NCBI GenBank assembly: GCA_003260025.2
Contig: QFZU02000153.1
Coordinates: 1 to 45,416, forward strand
Length of the DNA: 45,416 nt
From: Microbispora triticiradicis
GTDB taxonomy: Bacteria; Actinomycetota; Actinomycetes; Streptosporangiales; Streptosporangiaceae
Reading direction: 5' to 3'
Of the stretch, positions 12,034 through 20,430 are shown piece after piece. The notes beneath the pieces were generated by a model. The model had not been told where the DNA came from, did not search any database, and saw only the letters and a program-made list of their open reading frames with translations. Every line of letters starts with the position of its first letter. The stretch's first letter is position 1. The translations under genes and the position numbers were made by a program.

Positions 12034-12909
12034 ATGGCAGGCGTGACGACCGGCCAGGAGACGGACCAGGGGAGCGGGGAGAGCGCGCCGGGCGGCTTCC
12101 AGGTCCATCTGGACGTCTTCGAAGGCCCCTTCGACCTGCTGCTCGGGCTGATCTCCAAGCACAAGCTGGACATCACCGAGGTCTCCCTGCACAAGGTCAC
12201 CGACGAGTTCATCGCGTACATCCGGTCGCGGGGACCCGAGTGGGACCTCGACCAGACGAGCCACTTCCTGCTGGTCGCGGCCACCCTGCTCGACCTCAAG
12301 GCGGCCCGGCTGCTGCCCACCGGCGAGGTGGAGGACGAGGAGGACCTCGCCCTGCTGGAAGCCCGTGACCTGCTGTTCGCCCGGCTGCTGCAGTACCGCG
12401 CGTACAAGGAGGTCGCGAAGATCTTCTCGGGGCGGATGGCCGAGGAGGCGTTGCGCTTCCCGCGCGCGGTGCCGATGGAGAAGCGCTTCGCCGACCTGCT
12501 GCCCGAACTCGTGCTCGGCATCGGGCCCGCGCAGCTCGCCAGGATCGCCGCCAGGGCCTTCACGCCCAAGGCGCCGCCGTCGGTGTCGGTCGCGCACATC
12601 TACCAACCGCTCGCCAGCGTCCGGGAACAAGCCGCTATCCTTGTGGAGCGGCTGAGGCGGGTGCAGACGGCGACCTTCCGGGCACTGACCGCCGACTGCT
12701 CGGGGACGTTCGAGGTCGTCGCCCGGTTCCTGGCCGTCCTTGAGCTGTTCAGGGAGGCCGCGGTCTCCTTCGAGCAGGTCGAACCGCTCGGTGACCTGTA
12801 CGTCACCTGGACGGGAACCGCCGACGGCGACGTCACGGTCGGCGACGACTACGACGAGAGCCGGAGCGAGGAGCGACCGGCGGAGCCGTCCGGCGCACCG
12901 GAGGAGTGA
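12034..12909 (+). CDS. scpA: Segregation and condensation protein A
   Basis: Kleisin subunit of the SMC-ScpAB condensin complex. 291 residues. The N-terminal SMC-neck-binding segment (FQVHLDVFEGPFDLLLGLISKHKLDITEVSL) is very typical; the middle is acidic (VEDEEDLALLEARDLL); and the C-terminal winged helix that binds the SMC cap covers about 205-265. An acidic tail (DGDVTVGDDYDES...EERPAEPSGAPEE) extends beyond it. ATG 12034 has GGAGG at a good distance. It lies 42 bp after parA and is followed by scpB. Confidence 0.95.
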   Translation: MAGVTTGQETDQGSGESAPGGFQVHLDVFEGPFDLLLGLISKHKLDITEVSLHKVTDEFIAYIRSRGPEWDLDQTSHFLLVAATLLDLKAARLLPTGEVEDEEDLALLEARDLLFARLLQYRAYKEVAKIFSGRMAEEALRFPRAVPMEKRFADLLPELVLGIGPAQLARIAARAFTPKAPPSVSVAHIYQPLASVREQAAILVERLRRVQTATFRALTADCSGTFEVVARFLAVLELFREAAVSFEQVEPLGDLYVTWTGTADGDVTVGDDYDESRSEERPAEPSGAPEE

Positions 12910-12985
12910 CCCGGCCGCGCCGGGCGCGGTGACGCGGCGGAGACGGCGCGCCGGAGGCGGAACCACGGACGACGAGCGAGGAGCG

Positions 12986-13693
12986 ATGACAGCGAGCGGC
13001 ATCCCCGGTTCCACCGACGGCACCGACGGCGCTCCGGACACCGGCGCCACTCACGTGACGCCCGGGCCCGCCGGTGACGCCGTGCTCGCCGCCGAGGTCG
13101 CGCCGTCCCTGACGGACGACGCCGGATCCGGCGGCGAGGAGACGCCTTCGGAGGGGCCGTCGCTCGCGCAGGCGCTCGAGGCGATCCTGATGGTGGTGGA
13201 CGAGCCGGTCGCGGAGATCACGCTCGCGCAGGTGCTCGAACGCCCGACGGCGGAGGTCGCCGCCGCGCTCCGCACGCTGTCGGCGGAATACACGGCGTCC
13301 GGGCGGGGTTTCGACCTTCGGGAGGTGGCCGGAGGCTGGCGCTTCTACACCAGGGCGGAGTGTGCCGCGCTGGTGGAGAGGTTCGTCAGGGACGGTCAGC
13401 AGGCGCGGCTCACACAGGCCGCGCTGGAGACCCTCGCCGTGGTCGCCTACCGGCAGCCGGTCAGCCGGGCCCGGGTGGCGGCGGTGCGCGGCGTGAGCAG
13501 CGACGGCGTCATGCGGACGCTGGTCGCACGAGGCCTCGTGGAAGAGGCCGGAACCGACCCGGAGAGCCAGGCGGTGCTCTACCGGACGACGAGTTACTTC
13601 CTGGAGAGACTGGGGCTGCGGAGCCTCGACGAGCTTCCCGAGCTCGCCCCGTTCCTCCCGGACGACGTGGAAATTCTTGAGGAGCAGAAGTAG
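12986..13693 (+). CDS. scpB: Segregation and condensation protein B
   Basis: Dimeric winged-helix subunit that binds ScpA. 235 residues: an unstructured N-terminal 58 residues rich in Gly, Thr and Asp, then tandem winged helices (SLAQALEAILMVVDEPV...; QAALETLAVVAYRQPVSRARVAAVRGVSSDGVMRTLVARGLVEE is the diagnostic second motif). ATG 12986 was chosen, although the AGGAG is only 2 nt away, so a slightly different start is possible. The stop shares one base with the GTG of the pseudouridine synthase gene. Confidence 0.93.
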   Translation: MTASGIPGSTDGTDGAPDTGATHVTPGPAGDAVLAAEVAPSLTDDAGSGGEETPSEGPSLAQALEAILMVVDEPVAEITLAQVLERPTAEVAAALRTLSAEYTASGRGFDLREVAGGWRFYTRAECAALVERFVRDGQQARLTQAALETLAVVAYRQPVSRARVAAVRGVSSDGVMRTLVARGLVEEAGTDPESQAVLYRTTSYFLERLGLRSLDELPELAPFLPDDVEILEEQK

Positions 13694-15723
13694 TGAACAA
13701 CAGGCGTGGCACCCCGTCCGGTGAGGGACGCGGTCGGAGCCGGAGCACCGGTCAGCAGGGCGCGAGCGCGCGTGGATCCCGTGGCGGGTCCGGCGGCTTC
13801 CGTCCCCAGGACGACCGGCGCGGCGGTTCCCGCGTCCCTGGTTCCCGGTCCGGGTACGGTTCCGACTCCAGGCAGGACTTCAGGTCCGACTCTCGATCCG
13901 ACTCTAGATCCGACTTCAGGCGGTCCCGCGACGAGGGCGCCCCGCGCGGCGACCGGTACGGCGACCGCCCTGCCAGGGACGCCCGTGCAGGGGACGCCCG
14001 TGGCGGCGACCGCCGCGACGCCCGCCCCGGCGGCCGGCGTTTCGGCGATGACAACCGCACGTCGTTCCGCGCCGAGCGCGGCGGCTCGCATGGCGGGTAC
14101 GGCAGGCCCGAGGCCGGTCGCTCCGGCGACCGCGACGGCGGGCGCGGCTTCGGCCGTGACCGTGATTTCGGCCCTGACCGTGGTTCCGACCGTGACCGTG
14201 GTTCCGACCGCGACCGTGGTGGTTTCGGCCGTGACCGCGACGGCGGGCGCGGCTTCGACCGCTCAGGTGGCTCCGACCGTGCGCGCGGGTTCGGCCGTGA
14301 CCGCGACGGCGGCCGTGGCTTCGACCGCGACTCCACCCGTGACTCCGGCAGGGAGCGTGGCGGACGTGAGTTTCCGTCCGCGGGCCGCTCCACCTTCCGT
14401 ACGGAGGGGGCCGGGACGCGCGGCCGGTACGGCAGGCCGGAAGGCGGCCGGGACGGTCTGCGGGACCGTGGGACGGACCGCGGCTCCGACCGCCCCTTCC
14501 GCGGCGGCGAGGACCGCGGCGACGGCTACGCCGGCCGGAGTGCCGGCGGCGACAGGGACTCCTGGCGCGGCGATCGCGAAGTCCGCGGCGACCGGGACTC
14601 CCGTACCGGCCGCGGCACCGACCGGGACGGCCGCGCCGAGCGGGGCGACCGGAACGAGCGGGCCGGTTTCCGGGCCGCCCGCGGCGGGGCCGGGACCCGG
14701 CGTGACGAGGTGCAGACGATCGGCCGTACCGGTGGCGCGACGCGGGGCCGCTTCGGCGGTGCTGAGGGGGGCGCACGACGCCCGGTGCGCGGCGCCGGCG
14801 CGGGCCGTCCCTCCGGCGCCGGGTCGGCAGGGAGCCGGGGCACGGGTGGCCGGAGCACGGGCGGTACGGGCGCAGGGGCCCGGGGTGCAGGGGCCCGGGG
14901 AACGCAGGGCAACCCGTTCAAGACGTCCCGGCAGCCGCTGCGCGACCCCGACTTCTACGACGAGAACTACACGGACGAGCGCGACACCACCGAGGTGCCG
15001 GGCGGCGACCGGCTCCAGAAGGTGCTCGCCCAGGCCGGGGTGGCCAGCAGGCGGGCCTGCGAGGAGATGATCGGCGACGGCCGGGTGACGGTGGACGGCC
15101 AGGTCGTGCGCCGCTTCGGCGCCCGCGTCGATCCCGCCAAGCAGATCATCCACGTGGACGGCAAGCGCATCCCGACCTCCGCCGAGACCGTCTACTACGC
15201 GCTCAACAAGCCGATCGGCGTGGTGAGCACGATGGACGACCCCGAGGGCCGGCCGTGCCTGCACGACTACGTGCAGGACCTCGCGCCCCGGCTGTTCCAC
15301 GTCGGGCGTCTCGACACCGAGACCGAGGGCCTGCTGCTGTTCACCAACGACGGTGAGCTGGCCCACCGGCTGACGCACCCGAGCTTCGGCGTGCAGAAGA
15401 AGTACTGGGCCAAGGTGCCCGGCCCCGTCTCGCGCGACCTGCACAAGGTGCTGCGCAAGGGCGTGGAGCTGGAGGACGGCCTGGCCAAGGTCGACGAGTT
15501 CCGGATCGTGCAGGAGCACGGCCAGCAGGCGCTGGTCGAGATCGTGCTGCACGAGGGACGCAAGCACATCGTCCGGCGGCTGCTGGAGGCGGTCGGGCAC
15601 CGCGTCATCGACCTGGCCCGCATCGAGTTCGGACCGGTCAAGCTCGGCCGGCTGAAGCCGGGCACGGTGCGCACGCTCACCGTTCAGGAGATCGGCGAGC
15701 TGTACGCGGCGGTCGGCCTGTAG
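13693..15723 (+). CDS. rluB: RluB-type rRNA pseudouridine synthase with very long Arg/Gly/Asp-rich N-terminal region
   Basis: 676 residues. The first ~430 are low-complexity (Arg, Gly, Asp, Ser) with imperfect repeats such as GFGRDRDGGRGFDR, SDRDRG and FRSDSRSD. The catalytic part (about 437-676) has an S4 RNA-binding domain (RLQKVLAQAGVASRRACEEMI) and the synthase core with catalytic Asp in GRLDTETEGLLLFTNDG and the C-terminal KHIVRRLLEAVGH motif, as in RluB, which modifies 23S rRNA near position 2605. RG/RD-rich tails occur in actinobacterial members of this family; about 430 residues seems long. GTG 13693 overlaps the scpB stop by one base. The tail probably binds RNA or phase-separates; that is inference. 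Confidence 0.9.
   Translation: MNNRRGTPSGEGRGRSRSTGQQGASARGSRGGSGGFRPQDDRRGGSRVPGSRSGYGSDSRQDFRSDSRSDSRSDFRRSRDEGAPRGDRYGDRPARDARAGDARGGDRRDARPGGRRFGDDNRTSFRAERGGSHGGYGRPEAGRSGDRDGGRGFGRDRDFGPDRGSDRDRGSDRDRGGFGRDRDGGRGFDRSGGSDRARGFGRDRDGGRGFDRDSTRDSGRERGGREFPSAGRSTFRTEGAGTRGRYGRPEGGRDGLRDRGTDRGSDRPFRGGEDRGDGYAGRSAGGDRDSWRGDREVRGDRDSRTGRGTDRDGRAERGDRNERAGFRAARGGAGTRRDEVQTIGRTGGATRGRFGGAEGGARRPVRGAGAGRPSGAGSAGSRGTGGRSTGGTGAGARGAGARGTQGNPFKTSRQPLRDPDFYDENYTDERDTTEVPGGDRLQKVLAQAGVASRRACEEMIGDGRVTVDGQVVRRFGARVDPAKQIIHVDGKRIPTSAETVYYALNKPIGVVSTMDDPEGRPCLHDYVQDLAPRLFHVGRLDTETEGLLLFTNDGELAHRLTHPSFGVQKKYWAKVPGPVSRDLHKVLRKGVELEDGLAKVDEFRIVQEHGQQALVEIVLHEGRKHIVRRLLEAVGHRVIDLARIEFGPVKLGRLKPGTVRTLTVQEIGELYAAVGL
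13880..14400 (+). repeat. Degenerate in-frame repeats coding RD/RG-rich tail
   Basis: Imperfect units of about 12-45 bp repeat in this stretch. Examples are alternating GACCGTG / GGTTCCGACCGTG words at about 14170-14215 and the longer block GGCCGTGACCGCGACGGCGG, which recurs near 14229 and 14294. They keep the reading frame of the pseudouridine synthase and look like products of slippage under selection for Arg/Asp/Gly codons. Confidence 0.7.
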
Positions 15724-15734
15724 CCTGGCAAAAC

Positions 15735-15752
15735 TGCGGGCATACACCCGCA
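15735..15752 (+). terminator. Small hairpin after the pseudouridine synthase gene
   Basis: TGCGGG and CCCGCA pair around CATACA, 12 nt after the stop. The arms are short and there is no T-tract, so it may be a weak terminator or attenuator before aroH. Confidence 0.3.
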
Positions 15753-15840
15753 ATCCGGGCAGAATTAAGCCGAACAAGCGGTAGATGGGCCGCGCTCGTC
15801 GTCACGGCGGGCCGGCCCGTCTCAGCGAGAGGGGAACGAC

Positions 15841-16200
15841 ATGGTGCGGGCGATTCGCGGAGCCGTCCAGGTCGAGGGCAACGATCGTGACGCGATCCTC
15901 GCCGGGACGACGGAACTGGTGAGCGAGGTGATGGGCCGCAACAACCTCACCACCGACGACGTCATCAGCGTGATCTTCACGTGCACGCCCGACCTCACCG
16001 CGGAGTTCCCCGCCCTCGCCGCGCGCAAGCTCGGGTTCCACGACGTCCCCCTGCTGTGCGCGACCGAGATCGACGTGCCGGGCGCGCTCCCGCGCGTGGT
16101 GCGGCTCATGGCCCACGTGCAGACCGACCGGCCGCGGCAGGAGATCCAGCACGTGTACCTGCGCGGCGCCGTGGCGCTTCGCGTGGACATCGCCCAGTAG
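15841..16200 (+). CDS. aroH: Chorismate mutase, AroH class
   Basis: Claisen rearrangement of chorismate to prephenate, the branch point to Tyr and Phe. At 119 residues it is the normal size of the trimeric AroH pseudo-alpha/beta-barrel type. Residues matching the Bacillus subtilis active site are visible: Arg in RAIRGA, Cys and Glu in LLCATEIDVPG, Arg in RVVRLM and Tyr in HVYLRGAVALR. The ribosome site is GAGAGGGG. It is followed after about 100 bp by prephenate dehydrogenase, which uses its product. Confidence 0.95.
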   Translation: MVRAIRGAVQVEGNDRDAILAGTTELVSEVMGRNNLTTDDVISVIFTCTPDLTAEFPALAARKLGFHDVPLLCATEIDVPGALPRVVRLMAHVQTDRPRQEIQHVYLRGAVALRVDIAQ

Positions 16201-16302
16201 GGAGACGGTCCGGGCCACAGGTCCGGCAGAACGGGATTCCCCCATCCACAGGCATTCGCCCGCGGGCCGCGTCCCCGGGACGGTGACGGCAGGAAGAGCA
16301 CG

Positions 16303-17397
16303 ATGACTCCCATCGAGGGCGCCGGGATCGGCAGCGTGGTCGTTGTCGGGACGGGCCTCATCGGCACGTCCATCGCACTGGCGCTGCGGCAGCGGGACCT
16401 GCGGGTCTTCCTCGCCGACCGGGACGCCGGAGCCGTACGGCTGGCGCGTGAGCTGGGCGCGGGGGAGGACTGGACGGGCGCGCGGCAGGTGGATCTCGCG
16501 GTCGTCGCGGTGCCGCCCCAGTTCGTCGCGCAGCAACTGCTCGACCTGCAGAAGCAGGGCGCCGCCCGCTTCTACACGGACGTGGCCAGCGTGAAGGTCC
16601 TTCCGCTGGCCCAGGCGGCCCAGCTCGGCTGCGACCTGACGACGTACGTCGCGGGGCATCCGCTGGCCGGCCGCGAGCGGTCCGGTCCCGCGGCGGCCCG
16701 GGCCGACCTGTTCCTCGGCCGCCCGTGGGCGTACTGCCCGACGGAAGACGCCGCGCCCGAGGCGGTGGCGGCGGTGCGGGAGCTCATCGACCTGTGCGGC
16801 GGCAACGCCGTGCGAGTGGACGCCGGCGAGCACGACCGGGCCGTGGCGGTCGTCTCGCACGCTCCCCACGTGACCGCCGCGGCCGTGGCCGCCCGGCTGG
16901 CCGAGGCGCCGGAGACGGCGCTCGGGCTGTCGGGGCAGGGCGTGCGCGACGTCACCCGGATCGCCGCCAGTGATCCTGCGCTGTGGATGGGCATCCTCTC
17001 GGGCAACGCGCTGCCGGTGGCCGAGGTGCTGGAGGCGGTGGCGGACGACCTCGGCGCCGCCGCCCGATCGCTGCGCGCGCTGGCGGGCGACGGCGCGGCC
17101 ATGGACCAGATCGCCGACCTGCTGGCACGCGGGGTGCGCGGCACCGGCAGGATCCCCGGCAAGCACGGCGGCCCGGCGCGCACGTACGCGGTGGTGCAGG
17201 TGCTCATCGGCGACCGCCCGGGCGAGCTGGCCCGGCTGGTTCAGGCGGCGGGCGAGACGGGCCTCAACATCGAGGACATCCGGCTGGAGCACGCCCCCGG
17301 CCTGCCGCTCGGCGCAGCCGAGCTGTACGTCCAGCCGGAGGCGGCGGCCCCGCTGTCGGAGGCCCTCCGTGAGCGCGGCTGGCAGGTCGCCGGTTAG
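16303..17397 (+). CDS. tyrA: Prephenate dehydrogenase
   Basis: NAD(P)-dependent oxidative decarboxylation of prephenate to 4-hydroxyphenylpyruvate (tyrosine branch). 364 residues. The Rossmann fold begins VVVGTGLIGTSIA; the family motifs DVASVK and GHPLAGRERSG follow; and a helical dimerisation domain fills the middle. The last ~80 residues (TYAVVQVLIGDRPGELARLVQAAG) are an ACT domain, suggesting feedback control by tyrosine. It is the direct partner of aroH. Confidence 0.95.
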   Translation: MTPIEGAGIGSVVVVGTGLIGTSIALALRQRDLRVFLADRDAGAVRLARELGAGEDWTGARQVDLAVVAVPPQFVAQQLLDLQKQGAARFYTDVASVKVLPLAQAAQLGCDLTTYVAGHPLAGRERSGPAAARADLFLGRPWAYCPTEDAAPEAVAAVRELIDLCGGNAVRVDAGEHDRAVAVVSHAPHVTAAAVAARLAEAPETALGLSGQGVRDVTRIAASDPALWMGILSGNALPVAEVLEAVADDLGAAARSLRALAGDGAAMDQIADLLARGVRGTGRIPGKHGGPARTYAVVQVLIGDRPGELARLVQAAGETGLNIEDIRLEHAPGLPLGAAELYVQPEAAAPLSEALRERGWQVAG

Positions 17398-17473
17398 ACC
17401 GGCCCGCCCGCCCCGGCCGGTGGCCTCCGGGCGAACCGAGCGAACGCCCGGCCCCTGGCCGGGAAGCCCCGGA

Positions 17474-17494
17474 CCGGGCGGGGCCTCCGCCCGG
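17474..17494 (+). terminator. GC hairpin in the tyrA-cmk gap
   Basis: Perfect 8-bp arms CCGGGCGG / CCGCCCGG around GGCCT, about 75 nt after tyrA. The gap of 170 bp also holds a TAGCCT (-10-like, 17527-17532) before cmk, so a transcription break and new start here are plausible. Confidence 0.4.
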
Positions 17495-17567
17495 CCGCCG
17501 ATGCATGCTTTCCCCCGGTATCCCGGTAGCCTCGGGGACGACGATTCCGAAGGAGAAGGAGAGACCG

Positions 17568-18236
17568 GTGTCGGGTCTGGTCGTCGCGATGGACGGTCCC
17601 TCGGGGTCGGGCAAGTCGAGCGCGTCGCGGGGCGTCGCGCGGGCGCTCGGCCTGCGTTACCTCGACACGGGCGCCATGTACCGGGCGGTCACGTGGTGGA
17701 TGCTCCAGCGGGGCGTCGACCTGGAGGACCCCGCGGCGATCGCCGCGAGGTCGGCCGAGCCCACGCTGACGATGACCACCGATCCGGACGCGCCGGGTGT
17801 CGCCGTCGACGGCGTCGACGTCAACGGGCCGATCCGCGGCGCCGAGGTCACCGGCGCGGTGTCGGCCGTGAGCGCGGTGCCCGAGGTGCGCCGCCGGCTC
17901 GTGGCCCTGCAGCGGGAGATCATCGCGAGTTCCCTGCCGGGCGGGGGGATCGTGGTCGAGGGGCGCGACATCGGCACCGTGGTCGCGCCGGACGCGCCGG
18001 TCAAGATCTACCTCACCGCGAGCGCCGACGCCCGCGCGCTGCGCCGTACGGCGGAGCTGGAGGGGACGAGCGTGGAGGCGCAGAGGGCCGCGATGGCCCG
18101 CCGCGACACCCTCGACTCGACGCGCAAGGCCGACCCGCTGGCGAAGGCCGCGGACGCCGTGGAGCTCGACACCACGCCGCTGGACCTGGACGAGGTCATC
18201 GCCGAGGTGCTCCGGATCGTCAAGGAGCGGGTCTGA
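17568..18236 (+). CDS. cmk: Cytidylate kinase
   Basis: Phosphorylates CMP/dCMP to the diphosphate. 222 residues. The P-loop is MDGPSGSGKSS; the family motifs RYLDTGAMYRAVTW, VEGRDIGTVVAPDA and RDTLDSTRKADPL follow in order. GTG 17568 was chosen over an upstream in-frame ATG because AGGAGAAGGAGAG precedes it and because VSGLVVAMDGPSG is the normal N-terminus. It ends 3 bp before der, so the two are cotranscribed as in most actinobacteria. Confidence 0.96.
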   Translation: MSGLVVAMDGPSGSGKSSASRGVARALGLRYLDTGAMYRAVTWWMLQRGVDLEDPAAIAARSAEPTLTMTTDPDAPGVAVDGVDVNGPIRGAEVTGAVSAVSAVPEVRRRLVALQREIIASSLPGGGIVVEGRDIGTVVAPDAPVKIYLTASADARALRRTAELEGTSVEAQRAAMARRDTLDSTRKADPLAKAADAVELDTTPLDLDEVIAEVLRIVKERV

Positions 18237-18239
18237 CGG

Positions 18240-19670
18240 ATGAGGCAGGGTATGGACGTGACGGTGGAGTACGACGAGGACGAGGGCGGCTGGATCGAGG
18301 CCGAGCTCGCCGAGCTGTCCGCCGAGGAGGCGGAGCGGGAGCCCGATTCGGGCCCGCTGCCGGTCGTCGCCGTGGTGGGGCGCCCCAACGTCGGCAAGTC
18401 GACGCTGGTCAACCGCATCATCGGCCGTCGTGAGGCGGTCGTGGAGGACGTGCCCGGGGTGACCCGCGACCGGGTGACCTACGAGGCCACCTGGCGGGGG
18501 CGGCGGTTCACGCTGGTGGACACCGGCGGCTGGGACCCGGACGCGACCGGCATGGCCCTGCGCATCGCCGAGCAGGCGCAGATCGCGGCCGAGCTGGCCG
18601 ACGTGATCCTTTTCGTGGTGGACGCGAGTGTCGGGGTCACCGACTCCGACGAGGCCGTCGGGGCGGTCCTGCGCCGCGCGGGCAAGCCCGTCGTGCTGGC
18701 CGCGAACAAGGTCGACAACCAGCAGATGGAGCTGGAGGCGTCCGGGCTGTGGTCGCTCGGCCTGGGCGAGCCGCGCCCGGTCTCGGCCCTGCACGGCCGC
18801 GCCAGCGGCGACCTGCTCGACGTGGTGCTCGACGCGCTGCCGGAGACGCCGCCGCAGACGTTCGGCGAGCGGCGCGGCCCGCGCCGGATCGCGCTGCTCG
18901 GCAAGCCCAACGTGGGCAAGTCGTCGCTGCTCAACAAGGTCGCCGGAGAGGAGCGGGTGCTGGTCGACCCGATGGCCGGCACCACCCGCGACCCGGTGGA
19001 CGAGCTGGTCGAGCTGGGCGGCACGACGTACCGGTTCATCGACACCGCGGGCATCCGGCGGCGCGACCGCGAGCTGAAGGGCGCCGACTTCTACGCGGCG
19101 ATGCGCACCCGGGCCGCGCTGGAGCGGGCGGAGGTCGCGGTCGTGCTGATCGACGCCTCCGACGTGCTGACGGAGCAGGACCTTCGGATCATCGGCCTGG
19201 TCATCGAGTCGGGCCGGGCGATGGTGGTCGCGTTCAACAAGTGGGACCTGGTCGACGAGGACCGGCGTTACTACCTGGAGAAGGAGATCGACCGGCAGCT
19301 CGTCCGCACGCCCTGGGCGCTGCGGGTGAACATCTCCGCGAAAACCGGCCGTCACGTCGAAAAGCTCGCCCCGGCCATCGAACGGGCGCTGGAGTCGTGG
19401 GGCACGCGGGTGCCGACGGCCCGGCTCAACCAGTTCCTCACCGAGCTGGTGCAGGCCACGCCGCCGCCGGTGCGCGGAGGCAGGCAGCCGAAGATCCTGT
19501 TCGCCACCCAGGCCTCGACCGAGCCGCCGAAGTTCGTGCTGTTCACCTCGGCGTTCCTGGAGGAGACCTACCGCCGCTTCATCGAGCGCCGCATCCGCGA
19601 GGAGTTCGGCTTCGCCGGCTCCCCGATCGACGTCACGATGAAGATCCGGGAGAAGCGCAAGAAGAAGTGA
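18240..19670 (+). CDS. der: Ribosome-biogenesis GTPase Der (EngA)
   Basis: Double-GTPase needed for 50S subunit maturation. 476 residues: an acidic N-terminal 38 residues ([24 protein letters not shown]), G domain 1 ([19 protein letters not shown]), G domain 2 ([21 protein letters not shown]) and the C-terminal KH-like domain ending in the lysine tail KIREKRKKK. The acidic lead is common in actinobacterial Der. ATG 18240 lies 3 bp after the cmk stop; a second ATG four codons on is possible. Confidence 0.97.
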   Translation: MRQGMDVTVEYDEDEGGWIEAELAELSAEEAEREPDSGPLPVVAVVGRPNVGKSTLVNRIIGRREAVVEDVPGVTRDRVTYEATWRGRRFTLVDTGGWDPDATGMALRIAEQAQIAAELADVILFVVDASVGVTDSDEAVGAVLRRAGKPVVLAANKVDNQQMELEASGLWSLGLGEPRPVSALHGRASGDLLDVVLDALPETPPQTFGERRGPRRIALLGKPNVGKSSLLNKVAGEERVLVDPMAGTTRDPVDELVELGGTTYRFIDTAGIRRRDRELKGADFYAAMRTRAALERAEVAVVLIDASDVLTEQDLRIIGLVIESGRAMVVAFNKWDLVDEDRRYYLEKEIDRQLVRTPWALRVNISAKTGRHVEKLAPAIERALESWGTRVPTARLNQFLTELVQATPPPVRGGRQPKILFATQASTEPPKFVLFTSAFLEETYRRFIERRIREEFGFAGSPIDVTMKIREKRKKK

Positions 19671-19684
19671 CCCACCGGCCGCGC

Positions 19685-19701
19685 GCCGCGGAAGCCGCGG
19701 C
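19685..19701. terminator. Hairpin after der
   Basis: GCCGCGG-AAG-CCGCGGC, 15 nt after the der stop and 36 nt before the end of the convergent TetR gene. Strong stem, no T-tract. Confidence 0.45.
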
Positions 19702-19736
19702 CGTGGTCATGGCGGTGGTCGTGGCGGTGGCCGGGG

Positions 19737-20354
19737 TCAGACTCCGGAGCCGCGCCGGGAACTCGCGGACGGCCGGGCGGCGGCAGACAGCAGGGTGAGC
19801 GCCGCCTGCCGGGCCTGCTCGCCCGTGCCGGCCGTGCCGTGGTGCGCCGCGACGGCGGTGGCGCCCTCGACCAGCATGAGCAACTGGCGCCCCAGGAGGG
19901 GCGGATCGGTGGCTCCGGCACGCTCGGCGATCCCCGTCAGCAGGTCGAGGTAGCGATCGAGGTGGCGTGCGGTGATGGCGCGCACGGCCTCCACGTGATG
20001 CTGGGCCGCCGCGTTCAGCATCGCGCAGCCGCGGAAGACCGGGTCCTCGTACCACTCCCGCAGCGCGTCGAACACCGCGGCGAGCTGGTCACGGGGGTCG
20101 TCCCCGGCCTCCGCGGAGGCCTCGGCCAGCCAGCGGGTCACCCGTTCGCTGCGGGCCGTGAGCATGGCCTCCACCAGCCCGTCCTTGGTGCCGAAGTGCC
20201 GGTAGAGCGTCTCCTTCGACACTCCGATGGAAGCGCACAGCTCGGCCACGCCGACGCCGTCGAGCCCACGTTCGTACAGCACGGGGGTGGCCGCCTCCAG
20301 GATGGCGGCACGGGTGCGCTCCGGGTCGATCGTCGAGCCCTTGGGAACCGGCAT
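19737..20354 (-). CDS. TetR/AcrR family transcriptional repressor
   Basis: 205 residues. The N-terminal helix-turn-helix is clear: TRAAILEAATPVLYERGLDGVGVAELCASIGVSKETLYRHFGTKDGLVEAML. The ligand-binding C-terminal domain is helical and of the TetR_C-like class with FRGCAMLNAAAQ. ATG 20354 begins MPVPKGSTIDPERTR. It is divergent from an MFS transporter with two identical 17-bp operators between the genes, so it most likely represses both itself and the transporter-hydrolase operon. The inducer is unknown. Confidence 0.93.
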   Translation of the reverse strand: MPVPKGSTIDPERTRAAILEAATPVLYERGLDGVGVAELCASIGVSKETLYRHFGTKDGLVEAMLTARSERVTRWLAEASAEAGDDPRDQLAAVFDALREWYEDPVFRGCAMLNAAAQHHVEAVRAITARHLDRYLDLLTGIAERAGATDPPLLGRQLLMLVEGATAVAAHHGTAGTGEQARQAALTLLSAAARPSASSRRGSGV

Positions 20355-20363
20355 ACCTAGATG

Positions 20364-20418
20364 GTACCGATCGGTTCGATGCATTGCTACGATCTGAGAT
20401 CGTACCGATCGGTTCGAT
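20364..20418. promoter_or_regulatory. Two direct 17-bp TetR operator copies plus central inverted repeat
   Basis: GTACCGATCGGTTCGAT occurs at 20364-20380 and again at 20402-20418, 38 bp apart in the same orientation. Each contains the perfect palindrome ACCGATCGGT, a core seen in many TetR-family operators. Between them CGATC-TGA-GATCG (20390-20402) forms a further inverted repeat that abuts the second copy. The whole element lies between the TetR start (20354) and the MFS start (20431). Confidence 0.8.
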
Positions 20419-20430
20419 CTCTGGAGTGTC

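Noticed and set aside
13752..14776. Open frames on the opposite strand of the RD-rich region, and its resemblance to a repeat array such as CRISPR
   Set aside because: The repeats are in-frame, unequal, and lack regular spacers; the opposite-strand translations are Arg/Pro/Ser shadows.
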